Source of the DNA: Thecamonas trahens ATCC 50062
Taxonomy: Eukaryota > Apusozoa > Apusomonadida > Apusomonadidae
NCBI RefSeq assembly: GCF_000142905.1
Contig: NW_013657674.1
Span: 349,472 to 413,471 of the forward strand
Reading direction: 5' to 3'
Length of the DNA: 64,000 nt
Position 1 is the first letter of the stretch. Every line of letters starts with the position of its first letter. Below, in pieces: positions 50,976 through 60,589 of this stretch. The notes beneath the pieces are model-generated. The model saw only the letters and a list, made by a program, of their open reading frames with translations. It had not been told where the DNA came from and did no database searches. The position numbers were made by a program, and so were the translations under genes.

Positions 50976-52154
50976 TCACGACTCGTCGCTGCTAGACCTG
51001 GCGAGCTCTATCGCAGCAAGGACGTCGGCTGCATCGCCGTGCCCAACAGTCTCGCGCACTGCTTGAGCTTTCTGGCCATGACCAAGTGCGCCGGCGTCGA
51101 GGAGTCGCGCGATAGCGTCCATGCGGCCATTCTCGGCTGCAAGCCGAAGCGGGAGCTGGCCGCGGGTCGACGAGTCTACCCGCGAGTCGGCGAGAAGCGC
51201 ATCAAGAACATCCATGTTTCCGCGCGAGATGGCAAGGAGCAGTGCTTCATGTCCCAGATCGGTCGGATCGACGGCAGGATGTTGGAGGAGGAGCAAGACG
51301 ATGCCGAGCTGCCCGCGCTCGACAGCCTCGCACAGCGCCACGTTGGAGTCGACCGACGGATTAACTCGCGGATCGTCGAGCAGAATGGCGACCGTCGCTT
51401 CTCGTCCGTGGTAGCAGCTATCACGCAACGGCGCGTTGGCCTGCACAGTCGGATCGACCCGCTCGTCCGCGAGTAGTCGCGCCACCACAGCAGCGCTGTC
51501 GCCCGCCTCGCTCCGGCAAGCGTACAGAAGCGCGAGATCGAAGAGCCAGCCGTCACCACGGCCACTCCCCCCACCAGCTCCATGTGTTGTGTTCGCCAGT
51601 ATCAGCTCTACAGCGTGGAGCGCACCGATGTGCGCAGCGATGGGAAGCGCCATTCTCTGGCTCCAAGGCGGCGAAGCTGCCATGACTGCCTGGACGAGCT
51701 CACCCTCGAGGCCAAAGGCCAAGACAAGGCCGAGGATTGAGACAAGCTCCAGGTCGCCGCAACCATAGGCCCACACCATGTACCGCTCGACCTTGCAGCA
51801 GACACCAGCGCGTGCCAGATGAGCCACTAGGGCGGTCCAGGCCGGATCGTCGCTTGCTTGAGCCGCCACCACTGGGCGGATCGAGCTCGCCGGCCACAGC
51901 CTCAGGCCGTCGGCAGCGGACGCGCCTCTCATCGCGCTGGCAGCAGCCAGTCGAGCACCGTCCCACAGCTTGTGCGCCACGCAAGCATTGTAGCCGCTCA
52001 AGGCGTGCGCATGTGCGCGGCTATACCGATCGCCAAGCAGCACGCCATGGAGAGCCTTGCACGTCATCGCCATCGCCAGCACGTCCGTCGCACCCAGCAC
52101 GCCCACGCCGTATGCGATGGCGTGGAGAAGCTCGGCGGGCAGCACATCCAGCAT
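50976..52154 (-). CDS. F-box-like plus ankyrin repeat protein
   Basis: The protein has 392 residues from the ATG at 52154; an ATG at 52229 in the same frame would add 25 residues. The start DVLPAELLHAIAYGVGVLGA with AMTCKALHGVLLGD looks like an F-box (LP-xxL-xxI and a C-K-xL-xxL close). Ankyrin repeats follow in the C-terminal half: DERVDPTVQANAPLRDSC, NPSVDSNVALCEAVERGQLG, DPTDLGHEALLLAISRGNMD, SSTRGQLPLRLAAENGRMDA. F-box proteins recruit substrates to SCF ubiquitin ligases, and ankyrins would select the substrate; this is inferred from the family. The F-box call is weaker than the ankyrin call. Confidence 0.7.
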   Translation of the reverse strand: MLDVLPAELLHAIAYGVGVLGATDVLAMAMTCKALHGVLLGDRYSRAHAHALSGYNACVAHKLWDGARLAAASAMRGASAADGLRLWPASSIRPVVAAQASDDPAWTALVAHLARAGVCCKVERYMVWAYGCGDLELVSILGLVLAFGLEGELVQAVMAASPPWSQRMALPIAAHIGALHAVELILANTTHGAGGGSGRGDGWLFDLALLYACRSEAGDSAAVVARLLADERVDPTVQANAPLRDSCYHGREATVAILLDDPRVNPSVDSNVALCEAVERGQLGIVLLLLQHPAVDPTDLGHEALLLAISRGNMDVLDALLADSRVDSSTRGQLPLRLAAENGRMDAIARLLDAGALGHGQKAQAVRETVGHGDAADVLAAIELARSSSDES

Positions 52155-52640
52155 TGTGCACACACTACCCAATTCCAATCCGATGCTTCCACAAGTTGTG
52201 GCGGCGAGAGAGACGAGTGACAGCCACATACTTGCACATCGACGATTAGGTGCACGCTGATGCTGGACGTGCTGAAGCGAGAATCGGTCGTCTTATGGAA
52301 GCCGTCACTGATCAGAGCTCAATCTTTCCCAGTCCACACTGAGTCGCATTCTTCGTCTTTACTTCCTTCCTCTCAGCTCTCCCTCACTCAGTTGATCTCC
52401 CAAGTATGCGATGCCAGAGTGCTATGGCGTGCGTCATGACGTGAGCCCTGCCGCGGTGCGGAGAAAAACCTGCCGCAGGTCATCAATTTGAGTGGCTCGG
52501 CAAGGGTTGAGGCGTTGGGCCTGGGGCTGGGGGTGTTGGGGCGACGGCAACAGCAGGGGACAGGGGAGGAGGACGGGGGGGGGAGGGGAGGGGCCCATAG
52601 TCAACGCCACGGCCACTCAGCTCTCCTTTGTCTGGTAGCC
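52155..52640. other. Divergent intergenic region, 486 bases
   Basis: This is the shared upstream region between the F-box/ankyrin gene (minus) and the PH-domain gene (plus). It is pyrimidine-rich at 52365-52400 and has a GGGG-rich block at 52545-52590. No gene or RNA recognised. Confidence 0.5.
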
Positions 52641-53897
52641 ATGGCAGAAGTGGAGGGCACGCCCAAGGGCAAGAGCAAGAGCAAGAAGCCCCCAGCCGTG
52701 CCCATGCAGCGCCACGGTCTCCTCGCACGGGTTGTGGCACCGATGTTGGCCGAGGCGGCGACTTGCTCGTCTTTGACTCGGGGAGAGAGCGGAGAGACGA
52801 GCGGTTCGCCAGAAACTGGTACACCTGCAGCAGCAAGTGAAACTGGTGCGCTGGCTGGAGTAGGTGGTGTGGGTGCCGACGGCTCGGGCCTTGTTCCCGA
52901 ACCCTACCATCGCCAACACGTTGACGTCGGCCGGATCGTGACCAATGTGGGCGAGACAGCCGACCCGGACATGCTGCACGCCACCTTTGAAGGTCAGACC
53001 ATCATTGTCCCGCGGACCTCGGTCGACATTCTCTGCGATGAGGCCGGGAACTTGGTGCCCGATGCCGAACGGAAGGAGGCAAAGCGTGCCGAGAAGGAGG
53101 CCCGCAAGGTGGCCAAGGCTCGGAGTAAGACCCTACGGGAGCAGATGAAGAAGTCAGCCGACGTGACCGAGCTGTTCTCAGTCTCGGGGCCCATCTCGGT
53201 AGCTGCCGAGGCTCGCGCTGCCGTTGCTCTTGTTCGAGTCCGCCTCGACTTTGACGATCTGGCCTCGCCTGAGGCCGCTGGCGACGACGCGTCTTGGGTC
53301 TGGATCCTGCCCGGCGACGTGCTGGCCGTCTCCGACTCGGAGCCGCAGACGCTGACGCTAGTGTACGGCGAAGCTACCGGGAGGGCGCCGGCCGCGTGCT
53401 TCACCCTTCTGCTCGGTTCTGAGGCCCAATCGCGGCTCATCGAGGTCTCGGCCCGCATGCGGGCCAAGACCGCTCTCCTTAACGACGTCCGCCGTCGCCG
53501 CGTCCCGTCGTCGGCCGGACACGACTCAGGCTCGTCATCAGCCTCGGACGATGACGCAGAGCTCCCACCTCCTGCTTCCTCTGCCGCCGATGGCGACGAA
53601 ATCGTCTTTGAAGGCACTGTCGAGAAAAAGGGCGAGAAGCGCCACTCGTGGAAGACTCGGTTCTTCAGAGTTTACCGCAACCGCATCGAGTACTTTGCCA
53701 AAGCCAAGGACAAAAAGTCCAAGGGCGCTATCCCGCTTGGCGCCCACGTCTCGGTCCAGATGGTCGAGTACGAAGGTGACGCTGCCCATTTTCGCTTTGC
53801 CATCATCACCCCGGAGCGGACCTGGCTCCTCCGCGTCGACGACGAGGCAAATCGTGTTGCCTGGATCGAGGCGCTCAACTCTATCCTTAGTCAATAA
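52641..53897 (+). CDS. PH-domain protein
   Basis: The protein has 418 residues from the ATG at 52641. The N-terminus is Lys/Pro-rich (KGKSKSKKPPAVPMQRHG), then Gly/Ala/Thr low complexity. A charged helix (DAERKEAKRAEKEARKVAKA) precedes a second folded region that could itself be a PH-like fold. The C-terminal PH domain spans ~residues 313-416: VFEGTVEKKGEKRHSWKTRF, FRVYRNRIEYFAKAKDKKSK, GAIPLG, WLLRVDDEANRVAWIEAL. The Lys/Arg cluster in the first two strands suits phosphoinositide binding. Partner and pathway are unknown. It converges on the transporter gene with 34 bases between stops. Confidence 0.8.
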   Translation: MAEVEGTPKGKSKSKKPPAVPMQRHGLLARVVAPMLAEAATCSSLTRGESGETSGSPETGTPAAASETGALAGVGGVGADGSGLVPEPYHRQHVDVGRIVTNVGETADPDMLHATFEGQTIIVPRTSVDILCDEAGNLVPDAERKEAKRAEKEARKVAKARSKTLREQMKKSADVTELFSVSGPISVAAEARAAVALVRVRLDFDDLASPEAAGDDASWVWILPGDVLAVSDSEPQTLTLVYGEATGRAPAACFTLLLGSEAQSRLIEVSARMRAKTALLNDVRRRRVPSSAGHDSGSSSASDDDAELPPPASSAADGDEIVFEGTVEKKGEKRHSWKTRFFRVYRNRIEYFAKAKDKKSKGAIPLGAHVSVQMVEYEGDAAHFRFAIITPERTWLLRVDDEANRVAWIEALNSILSQ

Positions 53898-53931
53898 CAC
53901 ACTGCCAACTGGCAGACGCAAGCAGTAGCAA

Positions 53932-55248
53932 TCAAATTGTAATGTAGTCGTGGGCTCCGGCACGCATGGTCCGCACCTCGCCATGGTCCAAGTCGAGGGC
54001 GTCGATGTCGACAGCGCCGTCGCTCGCCTCGTCCTCGGCTTCCAGCCGGTGATACCACATGATGCCTGCCAGGAGGACCGGAAGGGCCGAGAGCGAGAGC
54101 CACGTCGTGTAATTGACCTGCATGTCCCATCCAAACGGCGTCGACCGGAAAAATGTCCAGAAGAGCGCGCCCAGCGGAGTAACCAGCGATGAGGCCACGA
54201 CGTTGTAGTTTGCCGAGGCGTAGCGGAAGAGGAAGCCGCCAAACACGTATGACGCCACGTAGCCGCCGATAAAGACAACCGCAAAGAACGGGGCCCACGA
54301 GCAGCCTGCACCGCCAAAGGTGCACTGCAGATTGACCCACATCGAGTTGGGAAAAGCCTTGGCCGTCGAGACACCAAAGCCGGGAATGAACGCCGCCCAA
54401 AACGCGAGCCCAGCAGTGAGTAGCTGGTAGAGCGAGGTCCAGAAGAGCATAAAGTACAGGTTGAGCCGCCCCATCGACGACGCTGACGCCCCGATCGTCT
54501 TCAGCACCTTTTCCTCGTAGATGTTCATCAACGCCGCAGGCAGGAAGCCCACCATAAACACCATCGGCCACACGTACCGGGCCGACGACGACGACGAGTA
54601 CCGCTCCGCCACGTCGTCCAGATTGAAGATCGTCGGCGTCAGTGCAATGAGCAGGCCCAGAACACACAACGCCGCGCATGCCACGTGCTTCCACGTCGTC
54701 TTGCGGTGGAGGAGCAGGTACGAGCCAGCAAAGGTGAATGGGATGATGGCGTTGCCGAGGAGCGCCTGCAGAAACGGCGCCGTCCGCTGCGGCGGCGATG
54801 CAAAGACCACAAGGATGCCGTTGAGCGCATCGCACGCTCCAATGAGAGCGAGGAACTTGTGCGGGAACCGCGCCTCGACCTCTCCGAGCGCGTTGGTAAA
54901 GAGCTTGAGATACGCCACAACAAGGCCAAAGATGACCACGTACGCTGCCGAGGCAAAGGTGAGGACAAAGTACGGATTGGCGCCAGCCGACGAATCGTCC
55001 AGTGCCACCAGCCACAGCGGAAGCGCCACATTCTGCGTCACACCTCCAAGTACAGCTCCGATGACACAGATTACCGCCAGCACCGTCGGCGAGATGGTGC
55101 CCAGCCGGGTCTCCAGCGATGGAAACTTTGGCGCACTCGGCTCGACAGGCACCGCCACAGCAGTGGCATTCACAGACTTGTTCCCGAGGCGGCCTCTACC
55201 TCTCGAGGCCAGCAATCCCTGACCCTCGTTAAGCACGCTCTTTGTCAT
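53932..55248 (-). CDS. CRT-like (chloroquine-resistance-transporter-like) drug/metabolite transporter
   Basis: The protein has 438 residues from the ATG at 55248, with ten hydrophobic segments. The diagnostic stretch is KFLALIGACDALNGILVVFA, then SPPQRTAPFLQALLGNAIIP, typical of the CRT-like family (drug/metabolite transporter superfamily). Plant CLTs of this family move glutathione and related thiols across plastid membranes, and the parasite CRT moves peptides/amino acids from the digestive vacuole. Here, without plastids, a vacuolar or lysosomal exporter is the reasonable guess. The N-terminal 45 residues are cytosolic; the C-terminal tail is acidic (EDEASDGAVDIDALDLDHGE). It appears complete and intronless. 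Confidence 0.88.
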   Translation of the reverse strand: MTKSVLNEGQGLLASRGRGRLGNKSVNATAVAVPVEPSAPKFPSLETRLGTISPTVLAVICVIGAVLGGVTQNVALPLWLVALDDSSAGANPYFVLTFASAAYVVIFGLVVAYLKLFTNALGEVEARFPHKFLALIGACDALNGILVVFASPPQRTAPFLQALLGNAIIPFTFAGSYLLLHRKTTWKHVACAALCVLGLLIALTPTIFNLDDVAERYSSSSSARYVWPMVFMVGFLPAALMNIYEEKVLKTIGASASSMGRLNLYFMLFWTSLYQLLTAGLAFWAAFIPGFGVSTAKAFPNSMWVNLQCTFGGAGCSWAPFFAVVFIGGYVASYVFGGFLFRYASANYNVVASSLVTPLGALFWTFFRSTPFGWDMQVNYTTWLSLSALPVLLAGIMWYHRLEAEDEASDGAVDIDALDLDHGEVRTMRAGAHDYITI

Positions 55249-56080
55249 CTTTGTCGAGGTCCACCGTTTTTGTTGGCTGAGTCACAGAGAGGCTTTATGG
55301 CCGGTGTCTGGGGGTGGTGTGTGGCTTGTGGGATGGGTGTGGCGTACGTGCCTTTTTTGACATACCTTTTATTGCCACTGCATCTCCACTCACCCAGTCT
55401 GGGCATGGCAAACGCTCGTAGGTACAATATAAAGAGATGTGTAGAGTGAGAGAGGCATGATCTGGTAGCACATATTGTGGATCAGAACATCGGTGACATT
55501 GATTGCACATCGGTCTTTGATATCCGCCCGTAGGCCCAAGAGTGGTTGTGTTGCGGTCGCGTGGGTCACGCGGTTTGAGCAGAGTTTTCTCCCACGAACC
55601 GTCGAATAGAAGGCACTCACTGCCCAACACGGTCGGCTGCGATGTACGAACGTGTGGACCACGTGTCCTCATCGTGAACAAAGTCATCACTCGTTGTTTC
55701 GATTGTAGAGACCGGATGGCTGCAGCATGGGCGTAAGCGCTTGTCGTGGCATTGGCTCCGCGCAGGCTCGTCCGCTCCAGTCCCCTCCCTGCCGAGTCCC
55801 ACCACATCCATATCATGACAATGTCACTCCAGAGCATGATCGGGACGACTTTCAACTCCCTCCCCCCCTCCTTCCCCCCTCCCCCCCTCCCTCCCCCCCC
55901 CCCCCCCCCCCCACCGCCTTCCCATCATGCCCGGATCAGCCTCCCGATCAAGAGCCCCAACCGCTGAGGCTGGCCGCCGCCGACGTCCACTTCCCACCCC
56001 TTTCGCCACCTGCCAATGTCCCCCCCCTCCCCCCTCCCCTCCCCTTCCTCACCACCCACCTCACCCCCACACAGTCCTTC
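55249..56080. other. Intergenic / possible 5' exon space of the FYVE gene, 832 bases
   Basis: The left part (55260-55800) is the transporter upstream region, with an AT-rich patch (TATAAA at 55428-55433). The right part is pyrimidine-rich with a 20-C run at 55893-55912 and several C6-7 runs. A short ATG-led segment at 55815 (MTMSLQSMIGTTFNSLP) and a CACACAG acceptor-like site at 56069-56074 just before the FYVE start hint at an upstream exon, but no donor of the GTACGC type is found, so no exon is called. Confidence 0.4.
55893..55912. repeat. C20 homopolymer
   Basis: A pure run of 20 C on the plus strand, within a longer C/T tract (55858-55915). Confidence 0.9.
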
Positions 56081-56515
56081 ATGTCTGCACGTGTCCGCTG
56101 GGTCCCTGACGAGGAGCGCACTCATTGTGCTGACTGCGGGAAGAAGTTCTCCCTCCTTGTCCGCCGGGTACGCCCTCCCCCCCCCCCCCTCCCTCCCCCC
56201 CTCCCTCCCGTCCCCCCGCCTCCTCTCACCCTCCCTCCCTCCTCCTCACAGCACCACTGCCGACGGTGCGGAGACATCTTCTGCAAACAATGCGCCAATG
56301 TGTTCCGCAAGATCCCTGAACTCGAGGTGACAGAGATGGTTCGGGTGTGCAACCGTGGCTGCGACATTGCCTACGATGACGGCGTGTACTCGTCGGTCGG
56401 ATCTGCCGTGCCTGCTCGGACTGCATCGCCGGTATCCTCGGTGGGCAAGTCGAAGAAAAAGAGCAAGAGCAAGGCTGTTACATCATCGTCCGATCTCGAC
56501 TTTGGTGGCCTTTAG
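56081..56515 (+). CDS. Small FYVE-domain protein, two exons
   Basis: Exon 1 is 56081-56167 and exon 2 is 56254-56515 less two bases, i.e. 56252-56515; the intron 56168-56251 is 84 bases, GTACGC...CAG, phase 0. The product is 116 residues. The FYVE signature is complete: WVPDEERTHC (WxxD), HCADCGKKF, then across the splice RRHHCRRCGDIFCKQCANVF (R+HHCR+CG), and VRVCNRGCD (RVC), with all eight zinc ligands. FYVE domains bind PI3P on early endosomes. Only a Lys/Ser tail (SKKKSKSKAVTSSSDLDFGG) follows, so this is nearly a bare FYVE module, unless an upstream exon exists. The intron is a multiple of three with no stop, so retention would insert a poly-Pro loop into the zinc finger. Confidence 0.85.
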   Translation: MSARVRWVPDEERTHCADCGKKFSLLVRRVRPPPPPLPPPLPPVPPPPLTLPPSSSQHHCRRCGDIFCKQCANVFRKIPELEVTEMVRVCNRGCDIAYDDGVYSSVGSAVPARTASPVSSVGKSKKKSKSKAVTSSSDLDFGGL

Positions 56516-56618
56516 CTCGTCTGGCGTTGCCCGGCTCGCGCGCTCGAGTGCACCTGCTTGCCTCGCCGCACACGTCGCTGCTTAAAACAACATGACCTCG
56601 ACGCCTGTGGTCGTTCTT

Positions 56619-59600
56619 TTACGAGTCGGCGCCGCAGACACCGCAGACGCCACCGTTGACATCGACGACAGCGCATCCACCGCAGACGCCGCATCGCCAG
56701 GCGATGGCGGCGGCGTCGACGACCGTAGCGCCGGTGGCGATGCAGACCTCAAACGAGCGGTCGCACGAGTTGCAGGACGAGGCCCACGGCGCTGTGCTCG
56801 CCCCGCACCCTCCACAGCTTGTCGGCTTGGCCCGCCGGTCGCGCGGCGCGTTACGCTTGAAGACCTCCACCGCCAGCCGCTCGTATGCCTCGTCATTGGC
56901 GCCGAGGCTCTCGAGCTTGATAAACGCCAGCGAAGCTTGCTTGAAGAACCGGTTGAGGTACGCGGTGAGGGCAGCAAGCGAGGCCACTGCCCGAGAGTCG
57001 AGGAAAGCCTCAAAGTCGTCGGCAACCCGCAGTGCGGTCCGCATTGCCGCGTCGACGTCGCCGGCGTGCAGCTGCCGCTGCGCCAAGAGGTAGAGATGCA
57101 GCGCCTGTGCACCGCGCCACGCGGTGGCCAGCCCGTCGACGCCCGCGCCGTCGGCGCTGCTCTTGCCTGGCGAGCTCATGAGGCCAGCAAGCTTGGCGTC
57201 CGGCGACCACGACGACCGTCCACTGCTGCCGCTCCCTGCTTCGCCTCCACCAGCCCGCCTTGCCATCTTGGCTTTGGCCTGTCCACACAGCCCGGCGAGA
57301 ACATACAGCTGCTTGCCGCGCACAAGCTTGCCGGCGGCGACAGCCTCACGCGCAAGCTCGACAAGGAGCTGACCGGCCTCGCTGTACTTGTGGGCCTGAT
57401 AGTAGAGCTCAATGGCCTTGAGCCGACCGCCGGGCAAGGCCAGGAGCTTGTCGGCGTACTCGGCGAGGAGGGCGTGGATGCCTGGAAAGGCGTGCCGTTC
57501 CGCGAGCCGCAGCGCTGTGTCCCACCGTTGGAGGCTGACACACGCGTCGACGGCGGCCTTGACGTCGCCGGCCTTGACGTACGCCGCCACGGCCTCGTCG
57601 GCCATGCCCACGCTCACCAGCTTGGCGCCGAGCTTGGGCAGCAGCGCGTCGCTAGAGCCGAGCTCTGAGACGAGCGAAGCGAGCCGGTCAAAGTCGCCAA
57701 CCCGGTAGGCGGCGTCGGCGAGCGGACCAGTAGCGTGGGCCAGCTCATAATAGTGGATGGCCTTGGCGTCCTGCCCGCGCTCGGCGTAGTAGTCGCCGAG
57801 CTCAGTGTGTGCCCGCGCCCGGAGTTTGTCGTCACCCTGTCCGGTCTCGTGGATGAGCTTGACCACCCGGAACCAGTCGCCGACCTTGACTCGCAGACCG
57901 ATGGCCAGGTCTGACCGGTTCATCTCCATGTACAGCTTCTCGGCCTGGTCAAACCGGCCAAAGTACGCTGCAACTTCGGCAGCCTGCTTGAGCGGGTCCT
58001 TGACCTCGCGCAACGACTTGAGGAAGACCAAGCCCTCGTAGTTACCGTACTTGATGAACGCAGCCCGGGCGAGGCCAAGATCCAGCGCCTCCAGCGCGGC
58101 CTCGGCCAGGATCCGCCACAGCCGCGGGTGCGGGTTGTCCGCCACAAAGCCCATCGCCTCCTTGAGGTTGACCGACTCAACAATGGCCCGGGTATCTCGC
58201 AGCGAGCGCGTCTCATACTCAACCAGCAACGCCTTGGACGGCACCTGCGGATCAATGAGCAGCGCGTCGAGGTCGACGGCCTGGACCACTAGGTCCGAAA
58301 ACTCGCAAAGGTACGAGGTGCATGGCACGGCCTCTTCCGGCGCCGGGCCGCGGTACACATACAGCTTGTCCTTCTCCACCGCGGCAAGCAGCGACGGCTC
58401 GTCGCCCCACTTGATGGCCCACACGTTGTTCTTGCGCTCAAAGTCCGGCAGCGGCATGCCCAGCGGCGCGCTTGCAGACTCGCGCATTTCCAGTGCGTAC
58501 AGCGAGAGTGCAGATGCAAAGTCGATGATCGCCACCACGCTTCCGTCACAGTTGATCTCGAGCACCTTGGCCCGCACTCCAATGTTGTACTGCGTCTCCA
58601 GCCGGAGCCGCGGCAGGCTGTACCGCAGCAGCGTTCCCGACGCCCGTGCCACCAGCAGCATGCTGCCTGACGCTGCCACTGCCGTGATCACGTCGCCAGT
58701 CTCCTCCGAGTCGGCAAGCTCCATAAACTCAGAGGCAGTCGACGCCGGATCCGAGTCGATGTGGAAGAGCGCAACCGGTGGTCCATCGCCGCCGCTACGT
58801 CCGCCGAGCATCTTGTGCGACTTGGCCTGCGGCGTCTCGCTCTCCAGCGCTGCAATGTAGTCCCACACAAAGACAGCGCGCGGCGAGGCAACAACCACAT
58901 GCCGCGGTGTCATGGCCAAGTGTGTCGGCTCGAGCGCAAGATACTTGGAGACGAGTGGGTTGCCAATGGCGTCAAACACAATGGCCACGTCCTCCGATTG
59001 CGCGCCGCCCGTCGAGGTCAGCAGCGCGGCGTGCTGGCCGGCAGCGCAGATGCCGGCCACCCGCTTGATGTACTTGACCGCTACCTCGGTCGTCTTGGTG
59101 TTCCAAAACGTGATGCAGTGCTCGTCGTTCGAGATGAGATACGAGTACACGAGTGTGTTGGCAAAGTACGTCCACTTGCGCGGCGGACGGACTGTGGCAA
59201 AGAAGATGGAAGACCCAACCGTGAGCGCAATCCGCAGCCCGTTGCCCGACCACGAGAGACCGGTCACCAGCGAGCCGCCGGGCACCTTGAGTGTGAACAC
59301 GTTGGCGCCGTTCGGCTCGTAGAACTGGACCACTGAGACAACTCGCTCACGGAGCGTCAGCTGGCCCGCCACCGCCAGCAAGCTCCCGAGCTTGTCCCAC
59401 GACAAGGTAGAGATTTGCAACTTGGTGTCAAGCACAAGCGGAGCGTCATCAATCTCAGACCGCATCAGCTGGACGCATCCGTTGTCAAAGGCGACCGCCA
59501 GGGACGGCAGTCCGGCCTCGACGCCACGGATGGCGTCGTTGAACCACGCAAGGTCGACAACGCCCGGAAGCTGGTCGGCAGGCGTTGTCGGCGGCAGAGG

Positions 59601-60297
59601 GAGCTGACATGGGCCGTCAACCGCCACGAACAGTTGCATCCGGGTCAAATACGCGCCACTCGCGGCGTCGTGCAGATGAACCTGCCCGTCGGCGGTTGCC
59701 AGCAGCAGCAGCCGTCCATTGGGCGACCACGCCACGCGGGTCAACGGCTTGTCAAAATTGATGCACCACACCCGCTCCTTTGACAAGTGGCCCAAAATGA
59801 CCATGCCGTCCGTGTAGGCAATGGCGATGAGCAGGCCTGACGGTGACCAGGCAAAGTCGGCCACGTTTCCGCCGTCGGCCCGCTCGTTGACCATCTGTTC
59901 GAACCATGCGCCATCATGCAGCGCCCACACAATAATGACACCATCAGCCGCAGTCGTCAGCCGCTGTGCCGGCTCGTTCCACCGGCACCGCGACAGTGTC
60001 GCCGAGTGGCCCGTCAGCGCCTGGTTCATGCTGAATGACGACGCCGTGCCCGGACCTGCCTGCTCCAGCTGTAGCACCCGGCAGGCCCCGCCCTCGCCGC
60101 CCACAGCCACATATCCGTGCGCTCCGCTCCATGCCACCGTCGTCAGCGGCGTAGCATTCGGCATCCCAATCTGTGTCGACATGGTGTGAGTGTGGCGGGC
60201 AAGGCGGGAAACAGGAGAAGGGGGGGGAGGGGCAAGTGGGGGGGGGGTAGGGGGCGTGGGATGGAGGACGTACTTTCTTGGAGAGGTAGACGTGCAT
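56619..60297 (-). CDS. WDR35: Intraflagellar transport protein IFT121/WDR35, two exons
   Basis: Exon 1 is 60297-60274 (just MHVYLSKK) and exon 2 is 60170-56619; the intron 60171-60273 is GTACGT...CAG, phase 0. The product is ~1191 residues; the human protein is ~1180. The N-terminal WD40 propellers begin with LTTVAWSGAHGYVAVGGEGG, SMNQALTGHSATLSRCRWNE and QRLTTAADGVIIVWALHDG, all close to the WDR35 pattern. From about residue 640 the protein is alpha-solenoid (TPR-like repeats such as AAEVAAYFGRFDQAEKLYME). It ends in Cys pairs (SCGGCGAS, WASSCNSCDRSF, WRCGVCGGCA, GGVCGVCG), the zinc-binding tail of IFT-A subunits. IFT-A drives retrograde transport and membrane-protein entry in cilia. Together with RSP3 it shows the organism builds a motile flagellum. 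Confidence 0.95.
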
Positions 60298-60589
60298 GAT
60301 GGTGGAGAGTGGGGGAAGGTATGTGGGTGGTGGTGGGTGGGTTGAGAGTGCGGTGGGAAGCCCTGGAGGCGTGCGTGAGAGGGGGAGGAGGGGAGCGGGT
60401 GGGGCGAGGCGGGGGGGGGGGAGGGGGACCGAATGGCGCCGCGCGCGTGTCGGCAGACCGGAACTTGCGGCTGGGCAATGTAGGCGGGTGAAGGGCGTAG
60501 TCATGGCTATGAATGTAGTGAGAAGGAGAAAGGAGTAGAGAACATGATTGCTTTGGTCATCTGCTGGTTACTTGGCAGATACTTGCTGG

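Noticed and set aside
55295-55855. Minus-strand frame upstream of the FYVE gene
   Set aside because: No similarity or domain; lies in lower-GC intergenic DNA where short frames occur by chance.
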